A stretch of DNA of 64,000 bases from a virus: positions 1 to 64,000 of IMG/VR virus record IMGVR_UViG_3300037882_001881; one strand, written 5' to 3'. Below the pieces are notes generated by a model. The model had not been told where the DNA came from. It searched no databases and saw nothing but the letters and a program-made list of their open reading frames with translations. A program made the position numbers and the translations under genes. Position 1 is the stretch's first letter, and every line of letters begins with the position of its first letter. Shown in pieces: positions 51,218-58,861 of this stretch.

Positions 51218-53197
51218 GTGTTCGATCTTTTCAGCTTCAATTCTCGTTCCGCCGCCTTCACTGAATTGATGCGGCTCAACTCGACAGACTCGCTTCCCCT
51301 CGGCAAAACATCCCTGTTCTACAAGGCTCTCTGTCCGCCCGACCCTGAGCAGAACATCGACTACCGCAAACGAGTGATGGAACTCGCCTACGATCACCCG
51401 CAGGCCGAAGAGTACCGGCACCTCTTCTACACCCTGGCGTCCCGCGACATTCTCTTTTGGGTGAACACGTTCGTTTACACGCACTCGCCAAAAGACTTCC
51501 CCGATTCTCCCATCCGACCCTTCGCGACGTGGGAGAAGTACCAAAACCGCGACATCCTGAAGATCCAGGCCGCGATTGGTAACTACGACTTGACGATCAC
51601 CAAGTCCCGCGACATGGGCGCAACAAACATCTGCTTGCTCCCGATCCGGCATCGCTGGCAGTTCAAGGCCAACCAACGCTTCCTTCTCGCCTCCGAGAAA
51701 GAAGACCTTGTCGAAAAGTCTGGCGACATGCGTGCCCTGTTCGAGAAAATCGACTTCATCGACCGCTACATGCCGAACTGGATGCTCCCGACAGGGCGGG
51801 AACTCGGCAACTCCGACCCGCACCGCACGAACAAACATCTCGGCAACGCCGACAACGGTTCGACGATCGAAGGTGAGGCGACCGTCCGCAATCTCGGACA
51901 GGGCGACCGCTTGACCGCTGTCCTGATCGACGAATACTCCTCGATTCCCTTCGCCGAGCACATCGAGCGTGCCACCCGCGACGCCACAAAATGCCGTATC
52001 CGCAACTCGACCCCCAAGCCCCGTAACGCCGAGGGTGCAACCTTCTTCCGGTACTTCGACCGCGAGATGAAGCGTGACTCGTCCGACGACAATCCCCGCC
52101 TGATCGTCGAGCACTGGACCCAGCACCCGCTGAAAGCCGCCGGTCTCTACAAAATCGACGACAACGGGCAGAAGATCGTCCTCGACCCTGAAGCCTACGA
52201 TTGGCGACAGGACTTCCCATTCACCGAACGCAACAAGCCCCACTCCCCGTGGTACGACGAGCAGTGCGAACGTGCGAACTCGAAGGTGGAAATCTCCCAG
52301 GAACTCGATCTCGACTTCTACGGCCTTGGTCGCAGGGCGTTCGACGCCGACCTACTCTCGCGACTCCGTCTCCGAGCCAAGCCGCCTGCCGCGACCTACC
52401 AAGTGTTCCTCGACGACAACGGCAAGCTCCTGATTCTTCCGAACGTGGACGGCAACTTCCGTCTCTGGTGTCCCTTCGGATCGCAGGAACCACCCGTCTC
52501 GGACTACATCTTCGGCGAAGACATCGCCGCAGGGACCGCCGGGGACTCTTCCTCGAACTCCGCTATCTGCATCGTCGATGCCCGCCTGAAGCAAGTGGCC
52601 GGAACCCTGAAGGACAACTCGATCGACCCTGGCCGCTTCGCGCAACTCTGCTTCGCCCTCGGAAAGCTCTTCCACGACGCTTTCCACTGCCCTGAAGTGA
52701 ACGGCCCGACCGGGCAACAGTTCCTCGCCGCGATGATACCCCTGACGACGAACATGATCATTCGCGGGCAACACGTCGAGAACGAGCACTCCCGCAAGTC
52801 CAAGCGGTACGGCATCCACAACAACGACCGTGGCACCCTGCTACTCTCGCAGCTCCAGATCGACCTGCGGGACAACCACATACACATCCCGGACGAAGAC
52901 ACCCTCGACGAACTCGCCGAGTACGAAATGGCTGACGACGCGAAGTTCTCGCACGGCGGAGCAACCGACCCCAACTCCGCAGCACACGGCGACCTTGCAA
53001 TCGCAACCGCCGGTGCCGCCCTCGGTCTCCGAGAACGCCCCGCCCCCGATCCCCCGATCGACCTCACGACATCCCTGCCCGAACTCGGAGACTCCTTCAA
53101 CCCCGAAGACAACCCTGACGCCGAACTCTACTTCGGCTGCATGGCCTACCGAGACAAGCTCCGCGACAACTCAGGGTTCGATGCTTGGGAACCCTAA
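51218..53197 (+). CDS. terL: Terminase large subunit
   Basis: GTG 51218 lies behind GGGAGGT. The 659-residue protein has an adenine-motif segment (FATWEKYQNRDILK), a Walker A variant in TITKSRDMGATNICLLP (about 125-141), Walker B in LTAVLIDEYSSIP (about 233-245), and an RNase-H-type nuclease domain starting YIFGEDIAAGTAGDSSSNSA (about 432-451) with a last acidic helix in HGDLAIATAG. It packages DNA through the portal. It is on the plus strand, opposite to portal and capsid genes. Confidence 0.93.
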   Translation: MFDLFSFNSRSAAFTELMRLNSTDSLPLGKTSLFYKALCPPDPEQNIDYRKRVMELAYDHPQAEEYRHLFYTLASRDILFWVNTFVYTHSPKDFPDSPIRPFATWEKYQNRDILKIQAAIGNYDLTITKSRDMGATNICLLPIRHRWQFKANQRFLLASEKEDLVEKSGDMRALFEKIDFIDRYMPNWMLPTGRELGNSDPHRTNKHLGNADNGSTIEGEATVRNLGQGDRLTAVLIDEYSSIPFAEHIERATRDATKCRIRNSTPKPRNAEGATFFRYFDREMKRDSSDDNPRLIVEHWTQHPLKAAGLYKIDDNGQKIVLDPEAYDWRQDFPFTERNKPHSPWYDEQCERANSKVEISQELDLDFYGLGRRAFDADLLSRLRLRAKPPAATYQVFLDDNGKLLILPNVDGNFRLWCPFGSQEPPVSDYIFGEDIAAGTAGDSSSNSAICIVDARLKQVAGTLKDNSIDPGRFAQLCFALGKLFHDAFHCPEVNGPTGQQFLAAMIPLTTNMIIRGQHVENEHSRKSKRYGIHNNDRGTLLLSQLQIDLRDNHIHIPDEDTLDELAEYEMADDAKFSHGGATDPNSAAHGDLAIATAGAALGLRERPAPDPPIDLTTSLPELGDSFNPEDNPDAELYFGCMAYRDKLRDNSGFDAWEP

Positions 53198-53202
53198 CGC
53201 AG

Positions 53203-53886
53203 TTACGCCGCGACTGAACTCTTTGGAAACCAGTAGTCCATATTCTCCCACGCGACGGATTGCCACAACGCAAAGTTCTCGTGGTCGTCTCCGTACCACC
53301 CACACGCAAACGGAGCATGAGCCTCCACCAACGCGATCTCTCCGGTATCCAGTCTCCCAAAGTCCACCGCCCCTGAGAACCCCTCCGGCCACTCGATCCA
53401 AAGCTCTGGAGCAATAGAATCCTCGTTCTCGCCCTGATACCAACACGCGTCTACCACACATCCATCCGCGACGTAGTACCGCCACTCATCGACAAACTTC
53501 ACGACATCCGACAAGTAACACCAGACGTTCGGAACCCTCTCTCCGACAGTCAAAATCCGAGTCGGATGCTCGTCGCTCTTCCACGACTTTGCGTCCTTGA
53601 AAAACAACGGGGCACCAACGACTGTTCTTTCCCCAAAGTGTGACGGACGGAACAACGCCAACTCTCTCCGTCTCCAAGCCTTCAAGAACGTTGGGTAAAA
53701 ATCCTTCAGACCCAATGCGTCGTCGCCCAGCACTCGCTCGCAGAACTCCACACTCCCGATCGGGATGCAACCCGGAGGACACTCTTTCGCAGGGATACAT
53801 AAGACAGGTATCCCCAGCCTGCGTGCCCCTGCCGTAATCGCCATCTGCTCTCGCGACCAATTCCCTTGCTGAAGACAGAACTCCAT
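53203..53886 (-). CDS. ATP-grasp enzyme of the R2K clade
   Basis: ATG 53886 has AGGGGGAG six bases upstream. The 227-residue protein begins MEFCLQQGNWSREQMAITAG and has PPGCIPIGSVEFCERVLG, VWCYLSDVVKFVDEWRYYVADG, and GAVDFGRLDTGEIALVEAHA followed by PFACGWYGDD. These match R2K (DUF4343) ATP-grasp proteins as I remember them. R2K enzymes are proposed to ligate amino acids or peptides onto proteins and are found in phages. The substrate is unknown. It converges with terL and lies downstream of endonuclease VII. Confidence 0.85.
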   Translation of the reverse strand: MEFCLQQGNWSREQMAITAGARRLGIPVLCIPAKECPPGCIPIGSVEFCERVLGDDALGLKDFYPTFLKAWRRRELALFRPSHFGERTVVGAPLFFKDAKSWKSDEHPTRILTVGERVPNVWCYLSDVVKFVDEWRYYVADGCVVDACWYQGENEDSIAPELWIEWPEGFSGAVDFGRLDTGEIALVEAHAPFACGWYGDDHENFALWQSVAWENMDYWFPKSSVAA

Positions 53887-53963
53887 AACTCCCCCTAGAA
53901 ATCCCCTGCCGATCCGCCCCTTCGGACTCTTGTTCGTTCGCTTCCTCGAACTCATGGCTGCCA

Positions 53964-54536
53964 CTAAACATCCTCGGCATCGTAAACAATCCTGTACTCA
54001 CCGTTGTCTTTCTCCTTCGGCTGAACCCCAATCACCGGGAGCTTCTTCGGGTTCGCGTCTCGGAAAGCCCTATTCATCATCCCGCGACGAGTCTCGGCAA
54101 GACTGATCGCCTCCAAACGCTGGCGGTAGTTGTTGCGAACTTCTGCGTCACGCTGAGCAACCTGCTCTATGGATGTGCCAGACTGGTTCAGGTACGCCCT
54201 TGCGTGCATCAACAGTTTAGCCGAGTCCATAAACATCCCAAGTCCTGCATTGCATCGACCACACAAAAGCCCTCTCACCTTGCCAGTCTTGTGGCAATGA
54301 TCAACAACCAACTTGTCGCCGCACTCCATCGCACAGATAGCACACAGACCGCGACACGTCTCTCGCATTGCGGAAAATTGCTTTTCTGTCAGACCATACT
54401 TCGACAGTCGAGCTAAATGGTTGGCCCGTTTTGGGTCGCGAGGCGGGCGATCCTTCTTAGAACGACCTGACCTGCGACACTCCTTCTCCAACTCCTTCAC
54501 GCTCGCCAGGAACGCATTTGACATCGTCGTTCTCAT
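53964..54536 (-). CDS. Recombination endonuclease VII-like
   Basis: The 190-residue protein has the endonuclease VII/HNH zinc core: CAICAMECGDKLVVDHCHKTG then VRGLLCGRCNAGLGMFMDS (about 65-103), with two CxxC pairs and the catalytic DHCH. The C-terminal part is helical and polar. Endonuclease VII resolves branched DNA before packaging. ATG 54536 with AGAGGG was chosen. It overlaps the ribbon-helix-helix gene by 80 bp in another frame. It lies next to terL, which fits its role. Confidence 0.85.
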   Translation of the reverse strand: MRTTMSNAFLASVKELEKECRRSGRSKKDRPPRDPKRANHLARLSKYGLTEKQFSAMRETCRGLCAICAMECGDKLVVDHCHKTGKVRGLLCGRCNAGLGMFMDSAKLLMHARAYLNQSGTSIEQVAQRDAEVRNNYRQRLEAISLAETRRGMMNRAFRDANPKKLPVIGVQPKEKDNGEYRIVYDAEDV

Positions 54537-54669
54537 CAACAAGCACCCTCTCTAAATACTCGTCAACAGCCCTTCGGACCAACTCAGATACACCCAAACC
54601 CTTGACGCGAGACAAGGTTCTGAGCGACTCGATCTGCGAATACGCTAGGTGGAAATTAACCCGCTTCAT
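54457..54669 (-). CDS. Ribbon-helix-helix protein (CopG-like)
   Basis: ATG 54669 lies behind AGGAGGG. The 70-residue product starts MKRVNFHLAYSQIESLRTLS and continues RVKGLGVSELVRRAVDEYLE, the beta-strand and two helices of the RHH DNA-binding fold. The rest is an acidic and polar tail. Such proteins bind operators as dimers and often control their own operon. Its 3' end overlaps the endonuclease VII start. Confidence 0.75.
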   Translation of the reverse strand: MKRVNFHLAYSQIESLRTLSRVKGLGVSELVRRAVDEYLERVLVDENDDVKCVPGEREGVGEGVSQVRSF

Positions 54670-55071
54670 GAACACCCTCCTGTTTAGATCGGGATAAAAG
54701 GTGTGTATGAGTAGCACACTTCAGAAAATGCGAAAAGTCATCGTGGGGAGGAGTGAGGTTAGGTAACGGTACCCGGCGTCCGAAGGGGTGGGGGTCTGGT
54801 TCACTTTCCGGGGCCGAAGTTTTCCCAGGCCGACCCAGCCACGCCCACGCCTGCCGCTCGATCTCCGACCCATGTTTCGCTGTCCATGCGTCGCCAAGTC
54901 CTTTCTAGACAACAAGATAGACACACCGACCACGTGCAGCCTTAGGCCACAGCAGCCCACGCCTATAGCTCGCAACCCTCTACGCACCAACGACTTGACG
55001 CCACGAAGCGAAAGCGTGTTTCATAGACCGAGCACCACCCAGCCGGATCGCTGTCAGTAGTTTCCCCTTCA

Positions 55072-55122
55072 GCAAAATGCTACACTTCTCGCTCCGAGAG
55101 TGTTGCAAAATGCTACACTTCT
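55072..55122. repeat. 18-bp direct repeat with 33-bp period
   Basis: GCAAAATGCTACACTTCT occurs at 55072-55089 and 55105-55122. The gap holds the inverted repeat CTCGCTCCGAGAG. Three helical turns separate the copies, so proteins bound to both would face the same side. It may be the operator for the ribbon-helix-helix protein or an iteron pair. Confidence 0.65.
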
Positions 55123-55126
55123 TGCC

Positions 55127-55139
55127 GTCCCGCCGGAAC
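55127..55139. repeat. Dispersed 13-mer, intergenic copy
   Basis: Exact GTCCCGCCGGAAC directly downstream of the 18-bp direct repeat. Confidence 0.9.
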
Positions 55140-55377
55140 ACCGCCGCCGAAACCGAGCAATCTCTAGCCACTCCCACCTCTCCTTCCTCCGTATCGCTCG
55201 TCACGTGTCCCGCTTTTGTCCCGCCGTTGGCCCATTGCCTTCACCGCTCACCAGTTCCACTCCTTGGCCTTCTCCGTTCCGCGTCTGCTCTCCCTTGCCT
55301 GTCTCTCTTCTCTCTTCCTTCTACGCCTTCGTTCGCCAGGGTCCGAGCCTTCCGCCTGCCCTGCTCTCGCCCGCTTC

Positions 55378-55390
55378 GTCCCGCCGGAAC
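55378..55390. repeat. Dispersed 13-mer, intergenic copy
   Basis: Exact GTCCCGCCGGAAC in the pyrimidine-rich stretch, 239 bp apart on centre from the copy at 55127 if measured start to end, and in the same orientation. Confidence 0.9.
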
Positions 55391-55553
55391 ACCTCACCGC
55401 TTCACCGCTCCGGGCCGCTCGCCCGTCTCCGTCTCTTGCCGCCATGTCCGACCGTCCCGATCGACCTCTCTTTGTCCACTTTTCTACATTCTGACAAATT
55501 CTCTCACTCTGGCGTTGACTGAATCTCGATCATCTGCTCTATTACGCCTCGCC

Positions 55554-55598
55554 AGGGTCCAACCCTCCCTGCTCAGTGCCGCACGTCACGGATCGTGC
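55554..55598 (+). promoter_or_regulatory. Leader with CAGGG hairpin and ANGGA-loop hairpin
   Basis: AGGGT/ACCCT (or CAGGG/CCCTG) forms a first short stem at 55554-55571. A second stem GCACG/CGTGC (55581-55585, 55594-55598) closes the 8-base loop TCACGGAT, which contains ACGGA. It ends 14 bases before ATG 55613. The loop is almost identical to that of the leader at 58241-58258. Confidence 0.6.
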
Positions 55599-55612
55599 CG
55601 AGAAACGCCGTC

Positions 55613-55801
55613 ATGTTCTCCGCCCTTGCTCCCTGCTTTAGCTCAACCAAACTCTGGTTCGTTCACGTCCCGGTCAATCGTGCTATGTGGTCTCTCGTGT
55701 GCCACGCTCGCCAGTATGGCAGCGGCCAGGGCTGGAACGCTGAGCAAACCGCCGCACTCCACGAGCACTACCAAACGCTCATTGCTCTTGCTTCGTTCTA
55801 A
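55613..55801 (+). CDS. Small hypothetical protein, 62 residues
   Basis: ATG 55613 follows the two-hairpin leader. The product reads MFSALAPCFSSTKLWFVHVP, has AMWSLVCHARQYGSGQGWNA and ends in a helix (TAALHEHYQTLIALASF). The ribosome site is weak (GAGAAA), which fits translational control by the leader. It is followed after six bases by the next hairpin. No family was recognised. Confidence 0.5.
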   Translation: MFSALAPCFSSTKLWFVHVPVNRAMWSLVCHARQYGSGQGWNAEQTAALHEHYQTLIALASF

Positions 55802-55807
55802 TCTTCA

Positions 55808-55862
55808 ACAGGGTCGGAACGCTCCGACCCTGTCGATATATCCCGTGAGTGATGGACCTCAC
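55808..55862 (+). promoter_or_regulatory. Two-hairpin leader with ATGGA loop
   Basis: ACAGGGTCGGA (55808-55818) and TCCGACCCTGT (55823-55833) form an 11-bp stem around ACGC. Then GTGAG (55845-55849) and CTCAC (55858-55862) close the loop TGATGGAC, which contains ATGGA. The start codon is at 55885, behind AAAGGG. The order and spacing match the leaders at 55554 and 58203. Confidence 0.7.
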
Positions 55863-55884
55863 ACCGATCAGAAAGGGCACACAA

Positions 55885-57492
55885 ATGCCGACAGTCACCT
55901 ATTCCCCCGAAGACAACAAAATCCGCCTCTATGTTGGCAGGGTTCCCCGCGACGAGTACGAGACGCTCAGGGCCGCAGGCTTCGTCTCCACCCCCAAACA
56001 GAACTGCGATTTTGTCGCCACTTGGACCCCTGGACGCGAAGACCTCGCGAAAGAGTACCTTGAAGACGGTGAAGACATTGGCGACGAGGACTACAGCCCT
56101 GAAGAGCGTGCCGCCGACAGGGCCGAACGCTTCGGAGGCTATCGAGACAAGCGAGCCACTGAAGCCGGTGCCGCTGCTGATGTGTTCGAGTCAGGGCCGC
56201 AGGCTTTCGGCTCCCAATCTCTCGCCAGGGCCGAGCGTCAGGCCCGCCGACACGATCGGCACCGCGTCTACGCTGTCTCTCAGTGGTCTAAGGCTGAGTA
56301 CTGGCAGCAACGCACCGCCGGAGTGATCGCCAACGCTCTCTATAAATCCTCGCCGCATGTTCGCAGGGGCCGCATCTTGACCCTCGAAGCCGAACAGCGG
56401 AAACAACTCGCGTCGATCGCAGAGTCACAGGCGCGATACGATGCTTGGCACCGACTCGCCACGATGGAAGGAGCCGACGACATGCTTCCGCTCAACGAGG
56501 ATGGCTATGTCTCCGGCGAGCTGAACCCAGCCCAACGGCTTGCCTGCACGCTCGCCAATCACGGCAACGGCTGGTCCTCATTCTGGCACCCTACATGCGA
56601 AGCCGCTAACGAGAAGTCGAGGGAGGTCCACAAGACCTACGGCGCAGGGTTCAGCCCTTACGACCTGTTGACCAAGACCGTTTACATTGGCACACAGTTC
56701 GACCGCCTGACACCACGCCAAGTCGCCCAGCTCTACGTCAACAAATACACGAACCCAAGCAACCCCGGCACACACTCGCAACGATGGGCGAGCCATTACG
56801 AACTTCGCTTAGAGTATGAAAACGACATGCTTGCCAACGAGGGCGGAATGGTCGGCGAAGCTGACATCGAGGTCGGCGGTTGGATTCGTGGCGCAGACAC
56901 AGAAACTTGGCTGCGACGTCTGCCTGCTGTTACGTGGCACCAAATCCAGGGAATCTCTCGCTCACCAAAGACCAAGCGAGTCACGAGCGTTAAAGTCAAC
57001 GGCTTCACCCGCAGCGAAATCGAGAAGAACAACGGAAAGCCAGTCTTGGTCAGCGTCAACATCGAGCGTCTCGGCGAAGGTTGCTACAGGGCACCGACAG
57101 ACGAGGAGCGGGCCGCATTCTCAGCCACAAAGAAAACCCTGAAGGCTGCGACGCCATCAACCCCGACAATCAATCCCACTCTCAAAGATGCTCAAGCCCT
57201 TCAGGACTTTTGGAACGCCGAAGCTCTTTCCGGCGGGAAAACGACCAAGGTCGTCGAGGTACGCCAGATGACACAGGCGGAGTTCAGCGGTCGCCTCAAG
57301 CATGAGCACGCCCAAATCTCTACGCACACCCTCGGAGGCCAACGCCTCAAGCTACGCACTGCCAGGGGCGGAGGCTTCTACGATTACCGCGCCGCCCGTC
57401 AAGTTATCGTCCTGACCGACAAGCCGCAGAAGTCATTGCCTCCCAATTGGGCCGTCGTCGAAACCTCAACGCCTGAACTCGTCGAGGCGTAG
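55885..57492 (+). CDS. DUF3560-type protein, 535 residues
   Basis: AAAGGG stands before ATG 55885. The N-terminal 60 residues form a small unit (YSPEDNKIRLYVGRVPRDEY). Residues about 75-150 are charged helices with QAFGSQSLARAERQARRHDR and WSKAEYWQQRTAGVIANALY, the DUF3560 signature seen in phage and plasmid proteins. The rest is mixed with several Trp and Arg clusters and no recognised enzyme motif. DUF3560 proteins often lie near DNA-modification genes, as here (a methyltransferase follows). Function unknown. Confidence 0.7.
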   Translation: MPTVTYSPEDNKIRLYVGRVPRDEYETLRAAGFVSTPKQNCDFVATWTPGREDLAKEYLEDGEDIGDEDYSPEERAADRAERFGGYRDKRATEAGAAADVFESGPQAFGSQSLARAERQARRHDRHRVYAVSQWSKAEYWQQRTAGVIANALYKSSPHVRRGRILTLEAEQRKQLASIAESQARYDAWHRLATMEGADDMLPLNEDGYVSGELNPAQRLACTLANHGNGWSSFWHPTCEAANEKSREVHKTYGAGFSPYDLLTKTVYIGTQFDRLTPRQVAQLYVNKYTNPSNPGTHSQRWASHYELRLEYENDMLANEGGMVGEADIEVGGWIRGADTETWLRRLPAVTWHQIQGISRSPKTKRVTSVKVNGFTRSEIEKNNGKPVLVSVNIERLGEGCYRAPTDEERAAFSATKKTLKAATPSTPTINPTLKDAQALQDFWNAEALSGGKTTKVVEVRQMTQAEFSGRLKHEHAQISTHTLGGQRLKLRTARGGGFYDYRAARQVIVLTDKPQKSLPPNWAVVETSTPELVEA

Positions 57493-57498
57493 CAGATG

Positions 57499-57552
57499 GC
57501 AGGGCTGAGCCGTTCAGCCCTGTAATGCACTCCGGCGGAGCGTCCCGCCGGA
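57499..57552 (+). promoter_or_regulatory. Two-hairpin leader before the methyltransferase
   Basis: CAGGGCTGA (57500-57508) and TCAGCCCTG (57514-57522) form a 9-bp stem. Then TCCGGCGG (57531-57538) and CCGCCGGA (57545-57552) form an 8-bp stem around AGCGTC. The second arm is part of an exact 13-mer copy (57542-57554). The start codon is at 57579. Unlike its neighbours, its second loop has no GGA. Confidence 0.6.
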
Positions 57553-57578
57553 ACGGTCCAAAGTCCGAGGCTCTCACC

Positions 57579-58214
57579 ATGTCACGATCCACCGGAATCC
57601 TCCGCCTGCGGCACCTTCGCGAAGTCACCGAGGCCAGGGCCGAAGAGATGGCCGCTCAGGCTCCTCGCTTCCAGAGACTTACCCGCGAAGACTCTGCCCC
57701 ACGGGCTATCTCGTCGTTCAATCTCTTTCAGACTCCGCCGTCACTTGCTGCCAGGGTCGTAGCCTTGCTCGGTCGCACTGGCCGCACCCTGGAGCCGTCC
57801 GCCGGTCTCGGTCGCCTTTACCTCGCCGCCCGTGCTGCTGATCCATCCTCGCCCTTTGTGCTAGTTGAGCAGTCGCCCGACTGCTGCGGTGAGCTTTACA
57901 GGGCCACAGCAAACGACCACGACTGCCGGTTGATCCAGGGCGATTTTCTCGCCCAATCACCAACTTCGCTCGGACTGTTCGATTGCGTTGTGATGAATCC
58001 CCCGTTCAAGATGGGGCGAGACGTCAAGCACATCGAGCACGCTTTGCGGTTCCTCGCCCCTGGTGGTCGCCTCGTCTCGATCTGTGGCACAGGGTCGAGA
58101 CGTCAACCGTTGTTCGATCGTGCCTCCCAAGTGATCCCACTGCCGCCCGGCTCATTCCGTTCCGAGGGGACAGGGGCCGAGGCTTCGATTGTTGCTTTCG
58201 ATCAGGGCCGGTAG
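57579..58214 (+). CDS. DNA N6-adenine methyltransferase-like
   Basis: ATG 57579 has GAGG nine bases upstream. The 211-residue protein has a SAM-binding motif (RTLEPSAGLGRLYLAARAAD, about 72-91), a second strand (FVLVEQSPDC), and the catalytic CVVMNPPFKMG (about 143-153). NPPF marks enzymes that methylate exocyclic amines, usually adenine N6 in DNA. There is no clear separate target-recognition domain, so specificity is unknown. It could protect phage DNA from restriction. A nuclease partner is not adjacent. Confidence 0.8.
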   Translation: MSRSTGILRLRHLREVTEARAEEMAAQAPRFQRLTREDSAPRAISSFNLFQTPPSLAARVVALLGRTGRTLEPSAGLGRLYLAARAADPSSPFVLVEQSPDCCGELYRATANDHDCRLIQGDFLAQSPTSLGLFDCVVMNPPFKMGRDVKHIEHALRFLAPGGRLVSICGTGSRRQPLFDRASQVIPLPPGSFRSEGTGAEASIVAFDQGR

Positions 58215-58258
58215 GTTCCAGCCCTGTCTCCCCACGTGCCGCAGGTCACGGACCCTGC
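58203..58258 (+). promoter_or_regulatory. Two-hairpin leader with ACGGA loop
   Basis: CAGGGC (58203-58208) pairs with GCCCTG (58221-58226). Then GCAGG (58241-58245) and CCTGC (58254-58258) close the 8-base loop TCACGGAC, which contains ACGGA. The AAAGGA ribosome site follows at once and the start is at 58274. CsrA bound to this loop would be within reach of the ribosome site. Confidence 0.7.
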
Positions 58259-58273
58259 AAAGGACTATTCGTT

Positions 58274-58489
58274 ATGCCAGCACAACGCACAATCTTAGGC
58301 GCAGACTGCGACTGCCAGGGCTGCAACGTACCGCTATTTGCCGGGGAGGTCGGATATCGAGACCCGGAGACAGGGATCGTTGCCTGCTCCCCTGCTCATC
58401 TGGCCGACGCAGTTCAAGAGCGTGAGGATTTTGATTTGATCGCTCTGTTTCACTACAATTTCGACCAGGGCGGGAGGGTTCTAGCGTGA
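58274..58489 (+). CDS. Small Cys-containing protein, 71 residues
   Basis: The product begins MPAQRTILGADCDCQGCNVP and has a second part (ETGIVACSPAHLADAVQERE), with four Cys that could form a zinc site, and ends with a polar segment. The start follows AAAGGA and the ACGGA-loop hairpin. Its stop overlaps the start of a 29-residue membrane peptide as GTGA. Function unknown. Confidence 0.6.
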   Translation: MPAQRTILGADCDCQGCNVPLFAGEVGYRDPETGIVACSPAHLADAVQEREDFDLIALFHYNFDQGGRVLA

Positions 58490-58575
58490 CACTTGGCACC
58501 CTGCTCGCTCTACTCCCTGTTGCCGCTGTCTTGGCCGCAGGGCTGATTGCTTCGTTTGAACATCCAGCCCGATAA
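58486..58575 (+). CDS. 29-residue membrane peptide
   Basis: GTG 58486 has GGGAGGG seven bases upstream, a very strong site, and overlaps the preceding stop. The peptide reads VTLGTLLALLPVAAVLAAGL followed by IASFEHPAR, a single membrane span with a short tail. Such tiny phage proteins can act on membranes or host enzymes. It is too short for usual gene calls. Confidence 0.55.
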   Translation: MTLGTLLALLPVAAVLAAGLIASFEHPAR

Positions 58576-58592
58576 CATCAAAGGAAACGACC

Positions 58593-58793
58593 ATGAACTA
58601 CGAAGTACGAACCGCGAACCACATCGAAAACACCGACCTTGACGGCGAAGTCTTTGCCACGCGAGAGGAAGCCGACCTGGCCGCTGCAATGGTTCGCTCC
58701 GATTACGGAGCTACCAAAAACGAATGCGACGTGTGCGAAACCAGCAGTGCGGTGACTACGACTTTCGCGGACTGGAACGCGAAAGGGTGGTAA
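58593..58793 (+). CDS. Small hypothetical protein, 66 residues
   Basis: AAAGGAAAC lies before ATG 58593. The product begins MNYEVRTANHIENTDLDGEV, has a helix (ATREEADLAAAMVRSDYG) and a CDVC pair, and ends FADWNAKGW. The strand-helix pattern suggests one small domain. No family was recognised. Confidence 0.6.
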   Translation: MNYEVRTANHIENTDLDGEVFATREEADLAAAMVRSDYGATKNECDVCETSSAVTTTFADWNAKGW

Positions 58794-58861
58794 CACGCAC
58801 ACCGCCCAGCATCCTGATCTAGCGAACGCATCAAAAGGCATTGCGGCATTGCTTAATTTCA

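Larger units (their letters stand above)
54670..55552. other. Gene-poor, pyrimidine-rich stretch
   Basis: About 880 bp hold no convincing gene. A 28-residue minus frame at 54801-54887 (starts MDSETWVG, ends WENFGPGK) and a TTG-started plus frame at 55216-55494 are weak candidates. From about 55160 to 55500 the plus strand is strongly C+T rich. The stretch also has an 18-bp direct repeat and two exact 13-mer copies. A replication origin, centromere-like or regulatory region is possible. Confidence 0.5.

Noticed and set aside
53486-54031. Minus frame of 181 codons overlapping the ATP-grasp gene
   Set aside because: It is out of frame with the clear R2K motifs and is Arg/Glu-rich shadow sequence.
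54721-54990. 89-codon minus frame upstream of the RHH gene
   Set aside because: Gly/Arg-rich, no ribosome site, and it runs through a gap with no coding signal.
55216-55494. TTG-started 92-codon plus frame containing VPPE
   Set aside because: No ribosome site, strong C/T composition bias and no domain-like segment; kept only as a note in the gap.
55077-56063. Plus-strand open frame of 328 codons
   Set aside because: It runs through the hairpin leaders and into the DUF3560 gene in another frame, and its composition is Ser/Pro/Arg-rich noise.
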